Positions 54,955 through 64,000 of a stretch of DNA of 64,000 nt are shown here, in pieces. How positions within the stretch are numbered: the stretch's first letter is position 1; every line of letters starts with the position of its first letter. Location of the stretch: positions 15,213,001-15,277,000 of the forward strand of contig CM055888.1 in the NCBI GenBank assembly GCA_029582165.1, in the 5' to 3' direction. A program made the translations under genes and the position numbers. A model generated the notes under the pieces. That model was not told where the DNA came from. It worked only from the letters and a program-made list of their open reading frames with translations, and did not search any database. Source of the stretch: Portulaca oleracea (Eukaryota; Streptophyta; Magnoliopsida; Caryophyllales; Portulacaceae).

Positions 54955-55917
54955 TGATGGGTTAGGATGTTCTAGACCTATCTAGGCCAAGAGAAGAGTT
55001 GGGCCCGATCTAATCGGGACCACCCCGATTAGGGGCGGAAAAGAATCCTAACTATTAGGATTCCCACCTAATCTAAACTAAACTAACCCAAAACAATAAA
55101 TAACAGAATTGAAAAGGCAGGGGCTTAGTATTACCTCAGGTTTCTCAAATAGAAACGCCTCGGTCGGCCTTGTACTCTTGAACGCGCCGGTTCCAAAGGG
55201 ACTTCGAGTAGAAGATTCCAAAATAGAAAACCTCCACAAAAGGTCCACGCAGCACCTTTTGGTATGGCTACTAGACGGATTCAACCCCGGTCAAACCGAG
55301 ATCAAAAGAGTATGTTTGACCGTATCTAATACAGTCTATCCTTCCTTACTTAGGGCGATTTCCAGAAATCACCCCGAGACTCCTAAAACCAAGAGCTTCC
55401 AAATGAAAGCTTTTCTTGGTATCCCATAAATCTCAAATATAGAGACTAGCATTTATAAATAGCAACTTGGGATGGATGGACAAATTTTTTATCCAAAAGG
55501 GGCCCCTTCATATAGGGGATAGGGAGGGGTTTCATTTCCGATGTGGCACGCACATGCTGGGCATCGCCACAGACCGTGGTAGCCCACTACGGGCCATGGT
55601 GAGGTGCAGATCCAAATTTGTAACCCAGGAAGGCACCACAGACCGTGGTGGCCCTTGCCACCCTCCGTGGTGTTCCCTTTTTGCCCCCTAGGGGTTTTTG
55701 GCCTCCATGATTCAATACCTTATTAATCCGGCTCTCTTTCTAACATACTCTTGCCTTAGGGGTACTGGCTTGTGTGATCCTGTGAAACGAACTAGTACGG
55801 TTGTGATTGAACTGTTCAATCACTGGTTAAGAGACCTTCTAGCAAAGACATCAACCACCGTGCCACGTTGGCTTGGATACTCTGTTGAATTTGAACATTG
55901 TCGGGAGACTCCCAACA
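54955..55917 (-). repeat. 5' LTR of element D (963 bp)
   Basis: Plus strand TGATGGGTTAGG to CTCCCAACA. A TATA-like CATTTATAAATA is near 55450 and decayed palindromes (CCACAGACCGTGG type) near 55563-55650. Confidence 0.88.
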
Positions 55918-56500
55918 CATAGTAAGAGTTTATTTTATGCTTTGAATGATTCATAACATGGTATTGTTATTTTAATATACCTATCATGCTCATTCACAAG
56001 TGTCACATAGAATCGCATGTTTAGGGTAATAAAATGAGCTCTCAAAGAATTTGAACATATGATTGCTCACTCTAACGAACACCACTTGGATTCTGGTAGT
56101 CTCGCTAAAGCGAGTCATCCCATAGATCGTTAACAAGTCGGGTGGGAGTTAGCTTTGTTCATAATGGCAAGCAAAAGGGTTTTGAGTCATGAGTAACGGA
56201 AAAAGGTTTTGTATACGATACACTCCTCTTGCCAAGAGTCGTTTGGAGCAATTGATCATGAGATGATCTTGCAAAGGTGATTGAGCGCAAGTTTTTCTAG
56301 GCCAAAGTCCGTTTAAGTTCATGAGCCTTGTGGGTTATGGTTTCGTTAAAACACTAATGAGAGTTATATGTGTTTTAATTTCAATTTAAATGGTTTAAAA
56401 TTAGTCTAATAATGAATAAAATCTAAAATGAACCGTTTTCCATGTGTGGAATCCAACATGTCCAACTTCTCTTACATCGTCTACCTCAAATATTATAGCT
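55918..56500 (+). mobile_element. Relic G: leader and first gag codons of the older copia copy (right part)
   Basis: Begins with the CATAG duplication. It aligns with the reverse complement of 23230-23750 of D (GCATGTTTAGG, CACCACTTGGAT, CTTGCC-GAGTCGTTT, ATCATGAGATG), and ends in ATGAACCGTTTTCCATG, matching the D gag start. Homology stops near 56500. Confidence 0.75.
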
Positions 56501-56784
56501 CACCACCAGTAATCTGTAGAGGACCGCATTGGGGGTTGGGGGAGGGGGGGGTGGGAGGGGATGTCAAATTACTCGTGATAAACATGACTCATCAACCCCA
56601 CTATTCTCACTTAATGAAAATTTTTTGCTTCGGGTGGGAAGGTTGGATGATGAAAGTGATTGGCACTTGGCCACCATCTCTTTGGTGAAAAAGTCAATAG
56701 ATATATAAGAGAAATACTAGGTTCTAAAATCCTCAACTTTAAGGGGTGTTTATCATAATATCTCAAATTTCACATTCGATACAT
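56501..56784. other. Unassigned sequence with a G-run
   Basis: No gene. 56531-56560 is almost pure G with runs of 5, 5, 8, 3 and 4, able in principle to form a G-quadruplex. Confidence 0.5.
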
Positions 56785-57013
56785 AGCGGCCTGACCTCGG
56801 AGGGGGGGGGGTGATATTATCTGTAGCGCACCACTGAGTTAACATCAATTAAACTCGCTTGTTCTGTGATGTGACAGTTATTTTAGGGTGATGTAAAATG
56901 GAAGTGTATCTAACCCAAAAAAATAACTAACACATCAAAGAATAATCTGAGTTTAATTGATGTTAGCTAAGTGATGGACTGCTGACAAATAACACCCCAA
57001 AGATTTGGCCGCT
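56785..57013. mobile_element. Foldback MITE with arms of about 100 bp
   Basis: AGCGGCC at 56785 pairs with GGCCGCT at 57007-57013. Inner arms TTAACATCAATTAAACTC and GAGTTTAATTGATGTTAG pair almost perfectly. No coding sequence. Superfamily uncertain. Confidence 0.75.
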
Positions 57014-57852
57014 ATTAGTCAAATATAAAATTTGGTATATTATGATGAAATAATTTCCGTAATTTTGAAATTTCAGAAACTAATATTCCTATAAAAATAA
57101 TATATAAATATACTATAGATCATGCCATCATAGTATATATATTTTTTCTTAGTTGCATGATATACACGGCCTTTAAATTAAATAACATCTAAGATTAAAA
57201 GAAATACTACTTATTAGAAAGAAACAATTGCCTTGAAAAATAAAGAGAATGAGAGATAATACAATGTTGTTCTGCTTTTAGGAAAAATTAAACAATTGCC
57301 TTGAAAAATAACGTGAGGTGAAACCTTACTCATTTGTTAGCTATATCAAAGGATTTTAATATTTTTAGGAAAGGTAGATATGTTCTGCTTTAATTTGGGA
57401 TTACTTGGGTGTATATCTTAATCGGGTCACTTTTCATGTCACAATTCAGATTATTTTCGAGTTCAAATTTCTTTGTATTTGGATCGAAATCAGATCATCC
57501 ATTCGGACGTTGTTTGGGGTTCGGTTTTTCCGTCTCAGATTTTAGGACTCGTTGTAATTTTGCCAAGTCTAACTTTAATGGCCACATATATTGCAACAAA
57601 TTGCTCCACTCGAACGAACAAATCTCATGCAACGTATTTAGTGTAATGAGTTAGCAAATTTTCAACAAACAGGTGCAAATGAGCACCAACAAGAGTTAGC
57701 TAGGTTTAACCATTTCAATTCGCATGTGCGTATATTTTCTTTTCTTCGTGAGGATCTTATTGGTGAATGTCAGGAGTGATGTCTTACACATGAGTTAAAG
57801 TCAAGGATTTTGTCGGTGGTCATATATTTCATCCATCTCTTTCTTGGTATTT
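57014..57852. other. Unassigned AT-rich sequence
   Basis: Contains a repeated AACAATTGCCTTGAAAAATAA (about 57225 and 57291). A short open frame at 57409-57654 has no features I recognise. No gene called. Confidence 0.35.
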
Positions 57853-58190
57853 ACAGTGATTGTCAATAACTATCATAGGCAAAACAAGTTTTATTCGTAC
57901 AGGTGTTAAGTTTTATTTTGACTATTAATTTTTTTATTTATCATAAAATTATAAAATATATTTTAAAAATTTTATTTTGTTTACAAACTTTAAAATAATA
58001 TTTTGCAAAATATGCTTTTACTAGGCTAAAACTTATAGTTAAGATATTAAATTTTATAAAAATTTAAGTAAAAAATATATTTTATAATATTGTACTGAAT
58101 AAGAAAAATTTTGAAATAAAAGTTGACAACTTGATAGGTGAAATTAATTTATTTTTATGTGGTGATTGTCATGGTTGACAGTCATTATTT
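57853..58190. mobile_element. Possible foldback MITE, AT-rich
   Basis: TTTACAGTGATTGTCAATAA near 57850 is the approximate reverse complement of TGACAGTCATTATTTACGG near 58175. The interior is AT-rich and self-complementary. Ends not exact. Confidence 0.4.
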
Positions 58191-58315
58191 ACGGTTGGGG
58201 TTTTAGCAAAATACTAATAGACAAGGAATTTATTTTATGAACTCTTTTCTTTCCACACGTTAGTCAAACTTTGAAAATTTTGATCATTACTTTTTCAAAA
58301 TTATATAAAATTTTA

Positions 58316-58631
58316 GGCCATGTTCTTTAAAGTGATTTGGTTGAGTTAGGATTGATAAGGTAAAGAGAGGAAAGGAAAGGAAATGTTAGGATTTGTTAGA
58401 GTTAGTTGTGGGGTGGAAATATTTTATTAATAAAATTTGAATGTTTTTGGGAAATAAATGTAAAGTGTTGGAAAAAGTGGAATGGTTTAATTATTAAAAC
58501 AATATTATTTCAATTATTTTTTTATTAAAATTTGAGTTTGGTTTGAGCATTTTTTTAGGGAGTTGGATAAAATAAGGCAAGGTAAGGTTGAGTTAAGTTA
58601 AATCTAATTTACTAGTCTAAAGAATAGGGTC
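58316..58631. mobile_element. hAT-like MITE, intact copy
   Basis: Ends GGCCATGTTCTTTA and TAAAGAATAGGGTC are inverted. The interior matches the interrupted copy at 60868-61961 (AATATTTTATTAATAAAATT, TGGAATGGTT, AAGTTAAGTTAAAT words). No clear 8-bp duplication. Confidence 0.7.
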
Positions 58632-58969
58632 AGTATACGAAACTATGATCATCTCTTGAATCTTTATTAATTAATTTAAGGTTTGGAAATTAGTTTTTAA
58701 ACAATGTACCTTCAACTTAAATACTTAATAGACATTAATTTTTCATGTATTTCAAACATATTCAGGAATATATCTAATATGTTTGCCCTCATTAATTATA
58801 ACCCTTAAGCCAAAATTTTATGCACTTATGATGCTAACAAAAGGGTACACAAAATACATTTATAGTTGTTATTCTTCGTTGAAAAGCAACGTTATAGAAG
58901 AAGCTTAAGACAAAGAGAAGGAACAAAATTAGATAAAACAAACATGTACAAAAAAAATAGATGAACTAA
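58632..58969. other. Unassigned AT-rich sequence
   Basis: No gene or element recognised. Confidence 0.3.
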
Positions 58970-59683
58970 GGTTGTGTTTGGTTGGAAGGAAATGATTTCG
59001 GAGGAAATCGATTTTCATATTAAATTTTTTTTTGTTTTTGGTCGGAGACAAATCATTTTTCGGAAAATGACCATGCATGTCGACATAAGTAGCAATATAT
59101 GTTACACATGAAAATATTTGGAGCTCAAAATTCATATTTGAGCTTTTCTTAATCATTTCTATATATAGTATTGTAAAGTTTCGTGACAAACTGAAAAAAT
59201 TGAATTTTACTCTTAAGTTTCAGTCATATTTAACTGCAAAAAAATGTCGACAAAAGTAGCAATATATGTTACAAATGAAAATATTTAAAGCTCCAAAATT
59301 TGTATTTGAGTTTTTCTTAGTCCATACTATCAAATCATAAAGTTTCGATACAAACAGTTCAGTTTGAATTTTTTAAGGTCTCAGTTAGTTTTAGCGGCAA
59401 AAAGTTCTGGTTTATGTCGGGATAAATGTTATCAGATAAAAACGTTTTGAGCTAAAAATTTGTATTTGAGCTTTTTTAATCAATTCTATAGTATTACAAA
59501 ATTTCGACCAAAACCGTTAATGTTGGATTTCACCCTCAAATTCCAATTATATTTAGTAGTGAAAATCGATTAAATAATCAAGGTGAAAAATATTTTTTCT
59601 AAGTTGAACAAAAGAAGTCAATTTACTTCCTCTAGGGAGAAATGATTTACAAAACTTTTTTTTTTGTACCAAATACACTCTAA
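58970..59683. mobile_element. MITE-like element with three internal repeats of about 165 bp
   Basis: Left end GGTTGTGTTTGGTTGGAAGG and right end TACCAAATACACTCTAAA are inverted-repeat-like, together with AAATGATTT near both ends. Three diverged units start near 59077, 59243 and 59405, each with ATGTCG, GTTA-A-ATGAAAA, TTTGAGCTTTT and AAAGTTTCG words. Confidence 0.65.
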
Positions 59684-59842
59684 ATATTGCAACCATAAAC
59701 ACATAAAAGAATAAAAATAAATTAAAACCCACAAAAAATTACAGTAGATTGGAAATTCAGTGTCTTGCGGTGACTTTATTTTATACAATTATAATTATTT
59801 ATATAAATTGACCAATCAAAATAATATAATTTTGAAGTACAC

Positions 59843-59846
<4 letters not shown>
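59684..59846. other. Unassigned AT-rich sequence
   Basis: Nothing recognised. Confidence 0.3.

Positions 59847-59918
<72 letters not shown>
59847..59918. repeat. AT microsatellite
   Basis: About 36 uninterrupted AT units. Confidence 0.97.
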
Positions 59919-59920
<2 letters not shown>

Positions 59921-60217
59921 GCATCCTTATTTAGGGTTTTTAGTCTCTTTTTAGAGTTTTTGTTCAGTTGGTGTGGTCTAATACGTTGGATGAATATCGA
60001 CTTTCAAGCACGGGTTGTGAGGTTCTCCATCAATGGTAAAAATGCAAAGTTATCGAAGAAATCGGAGCCGAACACGTCAGTAAGATTAGTATTAGTTATT
60101 TGAAAGTTGAATTTCATGTCTATGTTTTAGATCTACAATTGTTCAATCACGATTTTCATTGTAAGTGCCGTATGACTTGCTATTAATGAAATCGTTTTGT
60201 TTGGTTTCAAAAAAAAA
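59919..60217. other. Unassigned sequence
   Basis: No gene or repeat I can name. Confidence 0.3.
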
Positions 60218-60432
60218 ATATGAGAAGGACATTTTGGTGAAGGTGAGAAGGGATGGCAGAGATGGACATCGTATAATGCAGAGATAGACATGAAGTTTGT
60301 ATGGATAGTTGATGTCTCCTTGATGTTCACCATGCAAATTTGATGTCCATCTCTGCGATATACGATGTCCATCTCTGCGATATTTGATGTTCATCCCTTT
60401 TCACCTTATCATCAAAATACCCTTCTCATATT
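60218..60432. mobile_element. Foldback MITE (ATATGAGAAGG ends)
   Basis: ATATGAGAAGGACATTTTGG at the left pairs with CAAAATACCCTTCTCATAT at the right. CAGAGATGGACATCGTATA pairs with TACGATGTCCATCTCTG. The right arm carries a 21-bp direct duplication (60338 and 60363). Confidence 0.75.
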
Positions 60433-60867
60433 ATCTGTTCCATATATATATATATGATTATATAATTTTACATTTATCAATGAAAATCATATATTTGACC
60501 TTAATTGTCATAAAAAAAATCATAAATGTAATCTATAGAAAGATAATTAGAAAATTATAATATTTTTATCTAAAAAATATATCAAAATAACTCATACCAT
60601 ATAATACTCAATTATATGAGTAATTTAAATGTTAAGTGTTACTAATTCTAATCATTACTCATCAACAATAAATTACTTGTCATAAATAAATGGAGAAGAG
60701 AATGTTGTTAATTAATTGCATAGCCACTATATTTTAATTAAAAAATATATTGTAATTAAATATGAGATATATATTCTACCAGAGGTTTTTGTGATTAATT
60801 TGGCCTATAATTTACAAGAAAGTCTCAATGGAACACTTATATTGGATATTAGTGAACTACAGTACTG
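60433..60867. other. Unassigned AT-rich sequence
   Basis: No gene seen. Confidence 0.3.
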
Positions 60868-61073
60868 TTGTTAGGTTCAGGTTTGGTTGGTGAGGTAAGG
60901 AGAGGCAAGGAAACAATATGATAAGATTTGCTTGAGTTAAGTTAGTTGTTTGGTTGAAATATTTTCATTAATAAAATTTGAATATTTTGGGGAAAATAAA
61001 AGAAAAAGTTATAGGCGTTGGAACAAGTGGAATGGTTCAATGATTAAAATAATACTCCCTCCGTTCCTTAATA

Positions 61074-61330
61074 CTCCCTCCGTTCCATATTAACTGTCGT
61101 CTTTGGAAATTGTGCAGTCAAATTTTAAAAATTTTGACCATAAATTTCTCAATATATACAATGAGTTGCCATATAAAATTACCACCATTAGATTCGTGAC
61201 GAAAAATATTATCATAAAAGTATAATATTGTAATTGTTAATAATGTATTATATAAGAAATTATCAAACAAATAGTAACATTGGAGACCGTAAAAGTCAAA
61301 ATTATGACAATTAATATGGAACGGAGGGAG
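61074..61330. mobile_element. Stowaway-like MITE, first inner
   Basis: CTCCCTCCGTTCCATATTAA and TTAATATGGAACGGAGGGAG ends, TA at both sides (61072-61073, 61331-61332). Confidence 0.88.
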
Positions 61331-61443
61331 TAATTGTCACTATTAGAATTTTGGGAAGATTTTGAGATAATGGTATTGGGAATGATAATTGTATTGGAAA
61401 TTGTAAAAGTAAGATTTAAATCTCTATTTTAGTTATAGTTGTA

Positions 61444-61677
61444 CTACCTCCGTTTTGTTTTATCTGTCGCCTAGGGAATTGTTGCAAAAACTTTGACCGT
61501 TAATATCTTAATTTGTATAATGATTCATCATACAAAATTAATATCATTAGATTCGTAATAAAAAATACTATTAAAAAAATAATATTATATTTTTCTATAA
61601 AAGTTTTATATTAGAAATTATTGATTAAAAATTGGCACAAAAAACCGTAAATGACAGATAAAAAAGAACGGAGGGAG
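61444..61677. mobile_element. Stowaway-like MITE, second inner
   Basis: CTACCTCCGTTTTGTTTTAT and GACAGATAAAAAAGAACGGA ends (then GGGAG), TA at both sides. Confidence 0.82.
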
Positions 61678-62004
61678 TATTGAAAATTATAAAAGTAAGA
61701 GATGAATTTGAAAAATTATCATTAATGTTGCATTGAAATTGTAAAGTGACAGATATTATGGAAAACAAAAATTTGATCAAAGTGATAGATATTGAGGAAT
61801 GGAGGGAGTACTATTTCAATTGCTTTTTGATTAAAATTTTGTGTTTGGTTTGAGTGTTTTTTAGAGAGTTGTATAAGATAATTAAGGTAAGGTAAGTTAA
61901 GTTAAGGATAAGTTTAGTTAATTTAAGTTATATCTAACTTATTATGCAAAAGAACAGCACCGTACCTCCTTCTAATTTGTATATTTCATCATTCATTTTT
62001 TTTG

Positions 62005-62189
62005 GGCATTGCTTAACGTCGCCACCCTTTTTACTATTGTCGCCCCCCCAAAAGACGTTTTTGCCCCTCATATTATTATCTCTCCCCTCCCACTCACCTC
62101 ACTCTCCTCCCACTCTCTTCACTCTCCTCTCACTCTCCACTATCATTTTCTCTCTAAAAATTTAATTTGTTTTTGAAATTTCACCTAAA
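62005..62189 (+). other. Putative terminal repeat and 5' region of a Mutator-like element
   Basis: Starts GGGCATTGCTTAACGTCGCC then CCACCC, with GTCGCC-CCCC repeats, a style common at plant MULE ends. It is followed by a pyrimidine-rich leader to the ATG at 62190. The matching right end would be outside the window. Confidence 0.45.
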
Positions 62190-63990
62190 ATGTCAAGAGA
62201 AGCTGATAATTCAAGTGAAGGAGAAGAGGTAAGTTTGTAAATTTCAATTTTGAAAAAAAATAACAAAAAATTTTGATTTTGAAGCCGGTGCCAGCGCCGA
62301 TCATGTGGCGGCTTAGCGCTAAGATCTTGGCGCCATGGCGGTGCAGTGCCGCCAAGATCTTGGCGTGGCTGCGCCATGGGCAAATCATGCAGCCCCGACT
62401 TCCCGTAATTTTAATTTTTTTTTCAAAATATTTATAAAATATTAATAATATTATTTATGTAAAAAATATTATTTATTTATTTATATTAATATTATTAAGA
62501 TAATCAATGTCGTTAATTATAATTGTTATGTTAATTATGTTAAACTTATGTCAAAACATATTATTATAAATAAGTTGTTTATAAGTGTTGTTATTATTAT
62601 TATAGTATGTTAATTATGCTAATTATTATTGTTAATATTATTATGTATTTATTTATATTATTATTATTAATGATATCAAAGTTGTTAATTATAATTGTCA
62701 ATTAATATTATTATTACAAGTTGTTTATAAGTGTAGTTATTAATATTATTAAGTGTTGTTAAAATTATTATTTATTTATTTAATGTTGTTAATTGTTTGC
62801 AGGTTTTTTTGGAGGACTTTGGCGGGGACGGCGTTGATTATTCCACTCAGTTTGTAACTCAAAATATTTTTGACAGTATTGACGCCTTGCAAGAATGGGC
62901 TAATGGAGTTGCTGCGGGAATAGGTTTTAGGTTTGTACGGGCTTCGTACAAGAGAAAAGATGCGGAGAGTCCGTTAAGGTGTTACTTGAAGTGTTGGAGG
63001 TATGGAAAATATCATGGGAAATTGAATAATCTCGATGATGCGACTCGTCGGAGAACGTCAACGAAGGCGTGCCAATGTAAATTCGTCATTGTTGCGTGGA
63101 CTCGCAACGAAACGGAATGGCGAGTTCGTGTGTGCGACGGTGACCGGGCGAAACACAATCATGCCTTCATCGTGTACGAGGAAGGGCATCGTCACGGACA
63201 TCCATTAACATCTGAAATGAAAGAACATGTCCGGGATATGACCAACACGGGGTGCACACCGGCCACGATCCAAACGTCGTTGAAGATTAGGTTCCCTGCC
63301 TCTGCGATAAACGTGAAGCAAGTGTACAATGAGCGGGAAAAGTTGCGAACCGAGGAAATGGATGGTAGGACAGCTGTGGGACAATGTCTACACATGGCGA
63401 AACTCGGCGGGTACATCTCATTTGTTGATTATGATGATGATGGCGAGCTTCGTCAGGTTTTTTTATGTCATCCTTACTCATTGAAGTTGTTACGTACGTA
63501 CCCGAATGTCATTCTCATTGACACTACGTATAAGACAAATAAGGCAAAGTGGCCTTTATGTGAGCTGGTAGGCGTGACACCGACAAACCGCAACTTCCAG
63601 ATTGCTTACTCGTTCATGCGGGACGAGAAGATGGAATCATATGAGTGGCTGATGTGGAGGGTGCATGAATTGTTGGGTCCTGATGTTATTCCATCCGTGT
63701 TTGTGACTGACAAACTGGATGCTTTGTTGGGGGCGGTTGCCAAGGTTTACCCAAATTCGCACCAACTTTTGTGCGTGTGGCATACTGGGAATGATGTCGA
63801 GAACAAAGTAAACAAACTCACTGGGGGCCCTAAGCTCGGACTCGGGCTTCATTTCAGACATCATTTCTGGAACGGCATTGTACATGCGAAGACTGTTGGA
63901 GATTTCAAGGTGAAGTGGAACGACGTTGTTAACGCGTGGATTGGGCAAAACAAACCGATAGTGGAGTATACATCGGGGCGTGAGTCATAA
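62190..63990 (+). CDS. Mutator-like (FAR1/MULE-type) transposase-like gene, two exons, apparently short at the C-terminus
   Basis: Exon 1 62190-62228 (13 codons, MSREADNSSEGEE, donor GAG|GTAAGT). Intron 62229-62802, very AT-rich, acceptor TTTGCAG. Exon 2 62803-63990, in phase 0, 408 residues in total. The N-terminal DNA-binding zinc region has LRCYLKCWRYGKYHG, ACQCKFVIVAW and HNHAF. The MULE DDE domain shows VILIDTTYKTNKAKWPLCEL (first Asp), AYSFMRDEKMESYEWLMW and VTDKLDALLGAV (second Asp), then HQLLCVWH. The stop after YTSGRES comes before the expected third acidic residue and the SWIM zinc finger, as usual proteins are about 600-800 residues. So it is a truncated transposase, or continues through an unseen intron beyond 63990. 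It is not an ordinary host FAR1 gene by context. Confidence 0.75.
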
Positions 63991-64000
63991 AGAAAAATTT

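Larger units (their letters stand above)
17362..55917 (-). mobile_element. Element D: Ty1/copia retrotransposon, host of the nest
   Basis: LTRs at 17362-18352 and 54955-55917 with a perfect 5-bp duplication CATAG. On the minus strand: 5' LTR, PBS (54942-54953), leader, gag, protease, integrase, RT and RNase H (copia order IN before RT), then PPT and 3' LTR. Without element C its own length is about 9 kb. Element C is inserted in its leader at 25101. The pol frames are broken many times and the LTRs are clearly diverged, so this is the oldest full layer of the nest. Confidence 0.9.
61055..61808. mobile_element. Stowaway-like MITE, outer
   Basis: CTCCCTCCGTTCCTTAATA and TATTGAGGAATGGAGGGAG ends, flanked by TA. 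It contains two more Stowaway-like elements. Confidence 0.8.
60868..61961. mobile_element. hAT-like MITE, copy interrupted by Stowaway elements
   Basis: Outer parts 60868-61054 and 61809-61961 align in order with 58316-58631. The break falls in AATAATA/CTATTTCAATT, where the intact copy reads AACAATATTATTTCAATT. Confidence 0.72.

Noticed and set aside
57409..57654. Short plus-strand frame as a host gene fragment
   Set aside because: No recognisable motif, no splice context, and surrounding sequence is MITE-rich and AT-rich.
59760..59954. Open frame across the 59.85-kb microsatellite
   Set aside because: Simple-sequence translation only.
62162..62388. Minus-strand frames opposite exon 1 of the transposase-like gene
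   Set aside because: They overlap the splice donor and intron. The GCGCC-rich part (62285-62395) gives stop-poor shadows.

Overview
This is a gene-poor, AT-rich stretch of plant nuclear DNA, most likely from a eudicot. Almost everything in it is transposable-element sequence: plant-type Ty3 (Tat/Ogre-like and Athila-like) and Ty1/copia LTR retrotransposons with tRNA-Arg, tRNA-Asp and initiator-Met-type primer sites, plus Stowaway-like, hAT-like and foldback MITEs, and a Mutator-like transposase gene at the right edge. I see no ordinary host housekeeping gene, rRNA, tRNA or CRISPR array. The species cannot be told from the sequence.

Layout. 1-14736: element A, a minus-strand Tat/Ogre-like retrotransposon (5' LTR 13171-14736, gag-PR-RT-RH-aRNH-IN between 11.9 and 5.4 kb). 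It carries two antisense accessory genes: a DUF7745-type gene (3771-5213) and a five-exon plant-mobile-domain (PMD) gene (332-3041). 14737-17361: a copia integrase relic, a hAT-type MITE, microsatellites and the leader of an old copia copy (G). 17362-55917: a five-deep nest. Copia element D (minus; TSD CATAG) is inserted in G. D holds C (25101-54591, plus, non-autonomous, Athila-like). C holds B (27664-51354, plus, Tat/Ogre-like). B holds E (29489-37189, Athila-like gag-PR only, TSD GGGAT) and a solo LTR F (44840-46580, TSD GCTTG). 55918-62000: the rest of G, then a field of MITEs, including Stowaways nested in Stowaways nested in a hAT-like MITE. 62005-64000: left part of a Mutator-like element with a two-exon transposase-like gene.

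The main unexplained structure is a set of short GC-rich imperfect palindromes. In A and B they have the form AAAACCC-N4-GGGTTTT. They sit at matching places in both elements: four in LTR U3 upstream of the TATA box at about 75-100 bp spacing, two in U5, two upstream of the TATA box of the antisense DUF7745 gene, and one inside that gene's intron. The centre differs by element (AGGC in A; GCGC, GCAC or GTGC in B), and the outer arms vary from site to site but stay matched. The other four LTR families here (C, D, E, F) have their own unrelated palindrome arrays in the same U3 position. I infer an element-specific cis-regulatory code, possibly read by the antisense-encoded protein, in the manner of the VANC anti-silencing proteins of VANDAL transposons. 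That link is a hypothesis.

All protein-coding retrotransposon genes seen here are broken by stops or frameshifts, except that the Mutator-like transposase-like frame is open. Nesting order agrees with LTR divergence judged by eye (E youngest, D oldest).
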